DNA of 64,000 bases from Streptomyces sp. CC208A (GTDB lineage: Bacteria; Actinomycetota; Actinomycetes; Streptomycetales; Streptomycetaceae), in assembly GCF_030010625.1 (NCBI RefSeq), contig NZ_JASCXN010000018.1, positions 78,370 to 142,369 of the forward strand, given 5' to 3'. The notes beneath the pieces were generated by a model. It was not told the origin of the DNA, did no database searches, and saw only the letters and a list, made by a program, of their open reading frames with translations. Shown here piece by piece: positions 58,037-64,000 of this stretch (the first letter of the stretch is position 1; every line of letters starts with the position of its first letter). Position numbers and translations under genes: made by a program.

Positions 58037-58534
58037 ATGAGTGAAGTACGCGAGAACCTGACGTACGAGGGTTTCGGGGCGGCCGTGCGCGAGCTGGCGC
58101 AGACCATCGCCGATGACGGCTACGAGCCCGACATCGTCCTCTCCATCGCCCGCGGCGGGGTGTTCGTGGCCGGCGGGCTGGCCTACGCCCTCGACTGCAA
58201 GAACATCCACCTGGTGAACGTGGAGTTCTACACGGGCGTGGGGACGACGCTGGAGATGCCGGTCATGCTGGCGCCCGTTCCGAACGCGATCGACTTCAGC
58301 GACAAGAAGGTGCTCATCGCCGACGACGTCGCCGACACCGGCAAGACCCTCAAGCTCGTCCACGACTTCTGCGTCGACCACGTCGCCGAGGTCCGGTCCG
58401 CCGTCATCTACGAGAAGTCCCACTCCCTCGTGAAGTGCGAGTACGTGTGGAAGAAGACCGACGAGTGGATCAACTTCCCCTGGTCGGTCGAGCCGCCTGT
58501 CGTGAAGCGCGAAGGGCAGGTTCTCGACGCCTGA
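58037..58534 (+). CDS. Phosphoribosyltransferase family protein, 165 aa
   Basis: The PRPP loop VLIADDVADTGKTL (about 92-105) and SIARGGVFVAGGLAYALDCK identify a type I phosphoribosyltransferase, of the xanthine/hypoxanthine-like group. Position behind dcd suggests nucleotide salvage. The exact base is not deducible. A strong hairpin follows. Confidence 0.9.
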   Translation: MSEVRENLTYEGFGAAVRELAQTIADDGYEPDIVLSIARGGVFVAGGLAYALDCKNIHLVNVEFYTGVGTTLEMPVMLAPVPNAIDFSDKKVLIADDVADTGKTLKLVHDFCVDHVAEVRSAVIYEKSHSLVKCEYVWKKTDEWINFPWSVEPPVVKREGQVLDA

Positions 58535-58546
58535 GAACCGGAGGAA

Positions 58547-58597
58547 CCCCTGGATATGAGAAAAGCCCCTGACAGGGGCTTTTCTCATATCCAGGGG
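58547..58597. terminator. Very long perfect hairpin between convergent genes
   Basis: The arms at 58547-58571 and 58573-58597 are exact complements over 25 bases and include an internal AAAA/TTTT, so each direction sees a stem (CCCCTG side) followed by T's. It separates the phosphoribosyltransferase from the leftward Yip1-like gene. Confidence 0.9.
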
Positions 58598-58604
58598 GCC
58601 TTCT

Positions 58605-59450
58605 CTACAGCGTGCCCAGCTTGATCAGGCTCAGGAGGGCCACCAGCTGGATCGCCGAGGCGCCGAGGGCCTTGGGCCAGGGGAGGTCGTGGGAGCGGCT
58701 GACCATGAGGGTGAAGAGGGCGCCGGCGGCGAGCCAGGTGAGCCAGCCGATGATCTGCACCAGGCCGTTCTCGCCGCCCAGGAAGAGGGCGAAGAGCAGG
58801 CGGGGCGCGTCCGTGAGGGACATGATCAGCATGGAGAGGCCGACCGTGGGCTGCCAGGCGCCGTCGCCGCCGAGCTGGCGGGCGAGGGTGTGGGTGACCG
58901 CGCCGAGGATCAGGCCGCCGAGGACGAAACCGGCGCCCGTCATCAGGACGTACGGGACGATGCTGGACAGCGTCGCGTTCAGCACCTCCTCGCGGGCCTG
59001 GTCGAAGCCGAAGATCGCGAGCAGGCCGTAGAGGAAGGTGACGATCAGCGCCGGGCCCCAGACCGCGTGGTCGCGCATCCGCAGGAAGGTGTCCGCCGGG
59101 CGCAGCACGATGCCGCTCAGCAGGGCCTTCCAGCCCAGGCGCGAGCCGGCCGGGACCGGGGCGGCCTGGTACGGGGCCGCGTGCGCGTACGGGTCGTCGA
59201 CCTGGAACATCTGGGTGTGGCCCGGGTTGTTCGCCGTCACCGGGTCCTGGTGGGGGTGGTGCTGTCCGGGGTCGCCGAAGTACTCCGGCTCCCCGTACGG
59301 CTGCTGCTGAGGTGGCTGTTGCTGCCACTGCTGCTGCGGGTACGCCGGCGGGGGCGCGTTGTACCCGTACGGCGCCTGCTGCGGTCGATGTTGTTGCGGG
59401 TGCTGCGGGGGGCGGTTGTCCCGGCCGCGTCCGTTCCTGAATCCAGCCAC
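58605..59450 (-). CDS. Yip1-domain-like membrane protein, 281 aa
   Basis: A ~100-residue Gln/Pro/Tyr-rich disordered N-terminus (HPQQHRPQQAPYGYNAPPPA, QQQWQQQPPQQQ) is followed by a five-span membrane domain: GWKALLSGIVLRPADTFLRM, GPALIVTFLYGLLAIFGFDQ, VPYVLMTGAGFVLGGLILGA, QPTVGLSMLIMSLTDAPRLL, LGASAIQLVALLSLIKLG. This is the Yip1 family pattern common in actinobacteria. Role unknown. GTG start. Confidence 0.85.
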   Translation of the reverse strand: MAGFRNGRGRDNRPPQHPQQHRPQQAPYGYNAPPPAYPQQQWQQQPPQQQPYGEPEYFGDPGQHHPHQDPVTANNPGHTQMFQVDDPYAHAAPYQAAPVPAGSRLGWKALLSGIVLRPADTFLRMRDHAVWGPALIVTFLYGLLAIFGFDQAREEVLNATLSSIVPYVLMTGAGFVLGGLILGAVTHTLARQLGGDGAWQPTVGLSMLIMSLTDAPRLLFALFLGGENGLVQIIGWLTWLAAGALFTLMVSRSHDLPWPKALGASAIQLVALLSLIKLGTL

Positions 59451-59536
59451 GCCCTTGAACGTACCCGCTTCCGCCGTGCGCCCGCTCCTTTGGGGCTGAC
59501 CTGTGACATCACCCAGGGGATCCCGGGGGACGGGAA

Positions 59537-59574
59537 AGGGCCGCCCCCCGCTGGTCCCAGCGAGGGGCGGCCCT
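59537..59574. terminator. Hairpin after the Fe-S oxidoreductase gene
   Basis: AGGGCCGCCCC pairs with GGGGCGGCCCT, with a further CGCTGG/CAGCG extension, downstream of the leftward Fe-S protein and upstream of the Yip1-like gene. Confidence 0.75.
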
Positions 59575-59591
59575 CCGTCACGTACCGGTTC

Positions 59592-61856
59592 CTACGCGGC
59601 CGGCTCCGGCGCCGGTTCCTCGGCCGACTCCGGGGCCTCCGGCTCCACCGGGGTCTTGACCGAGTCGAGGAGCAGCTGGGCCACGTCGACGACCTGGAGG
59701 CTCTCCTTGGCCTTGCCGTCGTTCTTCTTGCCGTTCACGGAGTCCGTGAGCATGACGAGGCAGAACGGGCAGGCGGTGGAGACGATGTCCGGGTTGAGGG
59801 ACAAGGCCTCGTCGACGCGCTCGGTGTTGATGCGCTTGCCGATCCGCTCCTCCATCCACATCCGGGCGCCGCCGGCGCCGCAGCAGAAGCCGCGCTCCTT
59901 GTGGCGGTGCATCTCCTGCTGGCGCAGGCCGGGGACGGCGGACATGATCTCGCGCGGCGGCGTGTAGACCTTGTTGTGGCGGCCCAGGTAGCACGGGTCG
60001 TGGTAGGTGATGAGGCCGTCGACCGGGGTCACCGGGATCAGCTTGCCCTCGTCGATGAGGTGCTGGAGCAGCTGGGTGTGGTGGATGACCTCGTACTCGC
60101 CGCCGAGCTGCGGGTACTCGTTGGCGATGGTGTTGAAGCAGTGCGGGCAGGTCGAGACGATCTTCTTCGCCGACTTCGGCTTCTTCGTCGACTCGTCCTC
60201 GTCGTCCTCGCCGAACGCCATGTTCAGCATGGCGACGTTCTCCTGGCCGAGCTGCTGGAACAGCGGCTCGTTGCCCAGACGGCGCGGGGAGTCACCCGTG
60301 CACTTCTCCTCGCCGCCCATGATCGCGAACTTGACGCCCGCGATGTGCAGCAGCTCCGCGAAGGCCTTGGTGGTCTTCTTCGCGCGGTCCTCCAGGGCGC
60401 CGGCGCAGCCGACCCAGTAGAGGTAGTCGACCTCGGACAGGTCCTCGATGTCCTTGCCGACGATCGGGACCTCGAAGTCGACCTCCTTGGTCCACTCGAC
60501 GCGCTGCTTCTTGGCCAGACCCCAGGGGTTGCCCTTCTTCTCCAGGTTCTTCAGCATCGTGCCGGCCTCGGACGGGAAGGCGGACTCGATCATGACCTGG
60601 TAGCGGCGCATGTCGACGATGTGGTCGATGTGCTCGATGTCGACCGGGCACTGCTCGACGCAGGCGCCGCAGGTGGTGCAGGACCACAGGACGTCCGGGT
60701 CGATGACGCCGTTCTCTTCCACGGTGCCGATCAGCGGGCGCCCGGCCTCGGCGAGGGCCGAGGCGGGGACGTCCTTGAGCTGCTCGGCCGAGGCCTTCTC
60801 GTTGCCCTCCATGTCCTTGCCGCCGCCCGCGAGCAGGTACGGCGCCTTGGCGTGCGCGTGGTCGCGCAGCGACATGATCAGGAGCTTCGGCGAGAGGGGC
60901 TTGCCGGTGTTCCAGGCGGGGCACTGCGACTGGCAGCGGCCGCACTCGGTGCAGGTGGAGAAGTCGAGGAGGCCCTTCCAGGAGAACTGCTCGACCTGGG
61001 AGACGCCGTAGACGTCGTCCTCGCCCGGGTCCTCGAAGTCGATCGGCTTGCCGCCGGTCGTCATCGGCTGGAGCGCGCCGAGGGCGGTCTCGCCGGTGGC
61101 GTTGCGCTTGAACCAGATGTTCGGGAAGCCGAGGAAGCGGTGCCAGGCCACGCCCATGTTGGTGTTCAGCGAGACCACGATCATCCAGATGAACGAGGTG
61201 CTGATCTTCACCATGGCGGTGAAGTAGATGAGCGTCTGGAGCGTGGAGAGGGACAGGCCCTTGAAGGCGAGGACGAGCGGGTACGAGGCGAAGTACGCGG
61301 CCTCGTAGTGCTCGACGTGGTGGATCGCGCCCTCCAGGCCGCGCAGCACGTAGATCGCGAGGCCGATGGTGAGGATCACGTACTCGACGAAGTACGCCTG
61401 GCCCGCCTTGGAGCCGGCGAAGCGGGACTTGCGGCCGGCCCGGCGCGGGAGGCTCAGCAGGCGGATCACGATCAGCGCGGCGATGCCGAGGATCGTCATG
61501 ACGCCGATGAACTCGATGTAGAGCTCGAAGGGCAGGAAGCCGCCGATGACCGGTAGCGTCCAGTCGGCCTGGAACAGCTGGCCGAAGGCCTGCGCGAGGG
61601 TCGGCGGCAGGGTCAGGAAGCCGACCGCGACGAACCAGTGCGCGAAGCCGACGATCCCCCAGCGGTTCATCCGGGTGTGGCCCAGGAACTCCCGGACCAG
61701 AGTGACGCTGCGCTGGTAGGGGTTGTCGGTCCGGGTGCCGGCCGGGACGGGCTGTCCCAGCTTGAAGTACCGGACGAACTGACCGATGGCGCGAGCGAGC
61801 AGGGCAACGCCGACCACGGTCAGCGTCAGCGACACGATGATCGCGACGAGTTGCAT
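59592..61856 (-). CDS. Heterodisulfide-reductase-like Fe-S oxidoreductase with membrane domain, 754 aa
   Basis: The first ~240 residues hold five or six membrane spans of NarI/HdrE type (LVAIIVSLTLTVVGVALLAR, FAHWFVAVGFLTLPPTLAQA, LPFELYIEFIGVMTILGIAA). Two 4Fe-4S sites follow (CTECGRCQSQCPAW near 303, CTTCGACVEQCPVD near 392). Then come two CCG domains (STCPHCFNTIANEYPQLGG, GFCCGAGGARMWMEERIGKR). It moves electrons between the quinone pool and an unknown cytosolic partner. The C-terminus is acidic and Pro/Glu-rich. The sequence is typical of actinobacterial core genomes. GAGGAG precedes the ATG. Confidence 0.93.
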   Translation of the reverse strand: MQLVAIIVSLTLTVVGVALLARAIGQFVRYFKLGQPVPAGTRTDNPYQRSVTLVREFLGHTRMNRWGIVGFAHWFVAVGFLTLPPTLAQAFGQLFQADWTLPVIGGFLPFELYIEFIGVMTILGIAALIVIRLLSLPRRAGRKSRFAGSKAGQAYFVEYVILTIGLAIYVLRGLEGAIHHVEHYEAAYFASYPLVLAFKGLSLSTLQTLIYFTAMVKISTSFIWMIVVSLNTNMGVAWHRFLGFPNIWFKRNATGETALGALQPMTTGGKPIDFEDPGEDDVYGVSQVEQFSWKGLLDFSTCTECGRCQSQCPAWNTGKPLSPKLLIMSLRDHAHAKAPYLLAGGGKDMEGNEKASAEQLKDVPASALAEAGRPLIGTVEENGVIDPDVLWSCTTCGACVEQCPVDIEHIDHIVDMRRYQVMIESAFPSEAGTMLKNLEKKGNPWGLAKKQRVEWTKEVDFEVPIVGKDIEDLSEVDYLYWVGCAGALEDRAKKTTKAFAELLHIAGVKFAIMGGEEKCTGDSPRRLGNEPLFQQLGQENVAMLNMAFGEDDEDESTKKPKSAKKIVSTCPHCFNTIANEYPQLGGEYEVIHHTQLLQHLIDEGKLIPVTPVDGLITYHDPCYLGRHNKVYTPPREIMSAVPGLRQQEMHRHKERGFCCGAGGARMWMEERIGKRINTERVDEALSLNPDIVSTACPFCLVMLTDSVNGKKNDGKAKESLQVVDVAQLLLDSVKTPVEPEAPESAEEPAPEPAA

Positions 61857-61986
61857 GACGGGCTCCTCGGGCGGGCCCGCTCACGTACCTGAGCCGAGCC
61901 TACTAAGCGGTAACTTATCTAGTCCGTGCTGAGATTACCGGCCCGGACGCCGCACTTGTAGCGGACCTCGCGGTGATCTGTGTCGC

Positions 61987-62715
61987 TCAGGCAAGCCTTG
62001 CCGCGCGGGCCGAGGCGCGCCGGAGACGACGACGGCGGACTGCTGGAAGCGTACGCGCCAGGACGGCCAGATCCATCCCCAGCCAATGGTGGTCCACATA
62101 GTGGAGGTCCAGCAGCTCGCGCTCCTCCCACGGCAGGTCGGACCGGTCGCTGACCTGCCACGGCCCGGTCACCCCCGGCCGTACGGAGAGCCGGCGCCGC
62201 GCCTCGCCCGTGCACTCCGGGTGGGCGGGGGAGAGCGGACACGGCCCGACGAGCGACATCTCGCCCCGTACGACGTGCAGCAGCAGCGGCAACGCGGCCA
62301 GCGGGCTCCTCGTCCGGAAGGTCAGCATCGTGAAGGCCCGGCCGTCGAGCCCCGCCACCTTCCGGCGGCGCAGCAGCGGCGCCCCGCCGGGGGCCGGGGC
62401 CCCCAGGGTGAGTGAGAGCACGACGACGGCGAAGAGGGGTGAGAGCGCGAAGAGCAGCACCGCACCCCCCAGCAGATCGAAGGCGCGCTTGAGGTCGAGG
62501 GGGCGGGCGGGGGCAGGGGTACGAGTGGGGCCGGGAGCGCGGGTGGGTCCGGGGGTGCGTCCGGCGTCAGGGTCGGGTCCGGGGTCAGGGGCGGGGGCAC
62601 GCCCGGCTGCAGGGGCGGGCCCGGAGGTGCGTCCGGGCTCGGGGGTGCGCCCGGGCTCGGGGATGCGTCCGGCGTCGGAGTCGGGGTGCGTCTGGTGCGT
62701 GCGGTTCGCCGTCAT
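61987..62715 (-). CDS. Bacterial sugar transferase (exopolysaccharide initiating type), 242 aa
   Basis: After ~70 residues of degenerate Pro/Gly/Arg/Thr repeats (GRTPEPGRTSGPAPAAGRAP and similar), one membrane helix leads to the sugar-phosphate transferase domain: KRAFDLLGGAVLLFALSPLF, AFTMLTFRTRSPLAALPLLL, VVRGEMSLVGPCPLSP, RLSVRPGVTGPWQVSDRSD. Such enzymes transfer a sugar phosphate to undecaprenyl phosphate. The domain is short compared with full-length members, so activity is uncertain. ATG 62715 has AAGGGG eight bases upstream; upstream in-frame starts exist. Confidence 0.87.
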   Translation of the reverse strand: MTANRTHQTHPDSDAGRIPEPGRTPEPGRTSGPAPAAGRAPAPDPGPDPDAGRTPGPTRAPGPTRTPAPARPLDLKRAFDLLGGAVLLFALSPLFAVVVLSLTLGAPAPGGAPLLRRRKVAGLDGRAFTMLTFRTRSPLAALPLLLHVVRGEMSLVGPCPLSPAHPECTGEARRRLSVRPGVTGPWQVSDRSDLPWEERELLDLHYVDHHWLGMDLAVLARTLPAVRRRRLRRASARAARLA

Positions 62716-62866
62716 GCCACGGACCCCTTCGGCTGAGATCATGGGATGTTCGTGGAATATGCCTGCTTTGCCCGACATGGGGCAGCAGGACTCTCCCATC
62801 TCCCCGTCGCCGCGTCAGGGAGCGACGCGCATCCCGCGTCCCTTTGAGTGGCCGGCGCGGCGAAGA

Positions 62867-62939
62867 GTTGAGTCGACACGACTCAGGTCTGTTGACGCCG
62901 TGCGTCCCGTCGTGCATCCTTGAGTCAGTTCCACTCAAG
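62867..62939 (+). promoter_or_regulatory. dnaK promoter with two HspR (HAIR) operators
   Basis: A perfect HAIR element CTTGAGT-N7-ACTCAAG lies at 62919-62939 and a near-perfect one, GTTGAGT-N7-ACTCAGG, at 62867-62887. Between them are TTGACG (62892-62897) and, 17 bases on, CATCCT (62915-62920), a good housekeeping promoter overlapping the first base pairs of the main operator. HspR bound here, with DnaK as co-repressor, would block transcription until heat shock. Confidence 0.92.
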
Positions 62940-62961
62940 TCAGTCAGCTGGAGGAATCGAA

Positions 62962-64000
62962 ATGGCACGTGCGGTCGGCATCGACCTGGGCACCACTAAC
63001 TCCGTCGTCAGCGTTCTCGAAGGCGGCGAGCCCACCGTCATCACCAACGCCGAGGGTGCCAGGACCACGCCGTCCGTCGTCGCCTTCGCGAAGAACGGCG
63101 AGGTGCTCGTCGGCGAGGTCGCCAAGCGACAGGCCGTCACCAACGTCGACCGGACCATCCGGTCCGTGAAGCGTCACATGGGCACCGACTGGAAGATCGA
63201 GCTCGACGGGAAGACCTTCAACCCGCAGCAGATGTCCGCCTTCATCCTCCAGAAGCTGAAGCGCGACGCCGAGGCCTACCTGGGCGAGAAGGTCACCGAC
63301 GCGGTCATCACCGTCCCGGCGTACTTCAACGACTCCGAGCGCCAGGCCACCAAGGAGGCCGGCGAGATCGCGGGCCTCAACGTCCTGCGCATCGTCAACG
63401 AGCCGACCGCGGCCGCCCTGGCCTACGGCCTGGACAAGGACGACCAGACCATCCTCGTCTTCGACCTCGGTGGCGGCACCTTCGACGTGTCCCTCCTGGA
63501 GATCGGCGACGGCGTCGTCGAGGTGAAGGCCACCAACGGTGACAACCACCTCGGCGGTGACGACTGGGACCAGCGCGTCGTCGACTACCTGGTGACCCAG
63601 TTCAAGAACGGTCACGGCGTCGACCTGTCCGCCGACAAGATGGCGCTCCAGCGTCTGCGCGAGGCGGCCGAGAAGGCGAAGATCGAGCTCTCCTCCTCGA
63701 CCGAGACCTCCATCAACCTGCCCTACATCACGGCCTCCGCCGAGGGCCCGCTGCACCTGGACGAGAAGCTCACCCGCGCCCAGTTCCAGCAGCTCACCTC
63801 CGACCTCCTGGAGCGCTGCAAGGTCCCGTTCCACAACGTCATCAAGGACGCGGGCATCGCCCTCTCCGAGATCGACCACGTGGTCCTCGTCGGCGGCTCG
63901 ACCCGCATGCCGGCCGTCGCCGAGCTCGTCAAGGAGCTGACCGGCGGCAACGAGGCCAACAAGGGCGTGAACCCGGACGAGGTCGTCGCCATCGGCGCCG
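62962..64000 (+). CDS. dnaK: Chaperone DnaK (Hsp70), 5' part
   Basis: The first 346 codons are present: GIDLGTTNSVVSVLEGGEP, DAVITVPAYFNDSERQATKE, IVNEPTAAALAYGLD, VFDLGGGTFDVSLLEIGDG and VVLVGGSTRMPAVAELVKEL all match the Hsp70 ATPase domain. GGAGG precedes the ATG. The frame runs off the right edge. grpE, dnaJ and hspR would be expected beyond it. Confidence 0.98.
   Translation, partial: MARAVGIDLGTTNSVVSVLEGGEPTVITNAEGARTTPSVVAFAKNGEVLVGEVAKRQAVTNVDRTIRSVKRHMGTDWKIELDGKTFNPQQMSAFILQKLKRDAEAYLGEKVTDAVITVPAYFNDSERQATKEAGEIAGLNVLRIVNEPTAAALAYGLDKDDQTILVFDLGGGTFDVSLLEIGDGVVEVKATNGDNHLGGDDWDQRVVDYLVTQFKNGHGVDLSADKMALQRLREAAEKAKIELSSSTETSINLPYITASAEGPLHLDEKLTRAQFQQLTSDLLERCKVPFHNVIKDAGIALSEIDHVVLVGGSTRMPAVAELVKELTGGNEANKGVNPDEVVAIGA

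Noticed and set aside
58689..61556. Rightward ~950-codon frame across the Yip1-like and Fe-S genes
   Set aside because: Val/Gln/Leu-rich shadow of the leftward Fe-S oxidoreductase, which has two intact 4Fe-4S motifs.

Overview
The window is high-GC actinobacterial chromosome and looks like Streptomyces. Signs of this are GTG/TTG starts, a SARP regulator, XRE/DUF397 pairs, the cspA - DEAD helicase - CBS - SCO5918-family block, HspR operators (HAIR) before dnaK, and Streptomyces-type short palindromic repeats.

Layout. (1) 1-11.06 kb: edge of a biosynthetic gene cluster. Leftward lie a fused TOMM leader-binding/YcaO cyclodehydratase (cut by the window edge) and, 16 bases upstream of it, an unflagged 40-residue candidate precursor peptide. 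Rightward and divergent lie a SARP activator, a type II thioesterase, an acyl-CoA dehydrogenase-like flavoprotein, a Sfp-type PPTase, and a translationally coupled FAD/NAD(P)-binding monooxygenase plus fumarase-superfamily lyase. The last pair resembles the aspartate-nitrosuccinate (CreE/CreD-type) nitrous-acid cassette. A RiPP cyclodehydratase, carrier-protein chemistry and a possible nitrite/N-N cassette side by side is the most interesting combination here.

(2) 11-38.6 kb: ordinary variable chromosome. It holds an XRE/DUF397 pair, a TetR-rhodanese locus with twin operators, a BBE-like flavoprotein, regulators, secreted proteins (phospholipase A2, subtilisin/FG-GAP protease), two truncated genes meeting at a deletion scar, two enzyme-like proteins lacking catalytic residues, two convergent KhtT/KhtU-like antiporter pairs, and a cold-shock block.

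(3) 38.6-57.04 kb: a tandem accretion of small islands downstream (leftward) of tRNA-Gly(CCC). Copies of the tRNA 3' end occur at 38625, 47272, 49805 and 54843, and five copies of an adjoining ~130-bp module are present. The chromosomal end of the array retains a terminator directly behind a DUF5994 gene. No intact integrase is present, only a short integrase-like C-terminal remnant. Cargo: an arsenic island (ArsR, two ArsC, thioredoxin reductase, aquaporin, ArsN-like GNAT, second ArsR, flavoprotein; an ArsO-like gene and an MFS gene are broken, both with small palindromic insertions), a DUF998/DUF4287 island, a DedA island, a STAND ATPase/ThiF/GNAT island, and an island of secreted and unknown proteins.

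(4) 57.04-64 kb: conserved chromosome: tRNA-Gly, zinc-ribbon protein, dcd, phosphoribosyltransferase, Yip1-like protein, Fe-S oxidoreductase, sugar transferase and the start of dnaK.

All function names come from reading motifs by eye; no database search was run.
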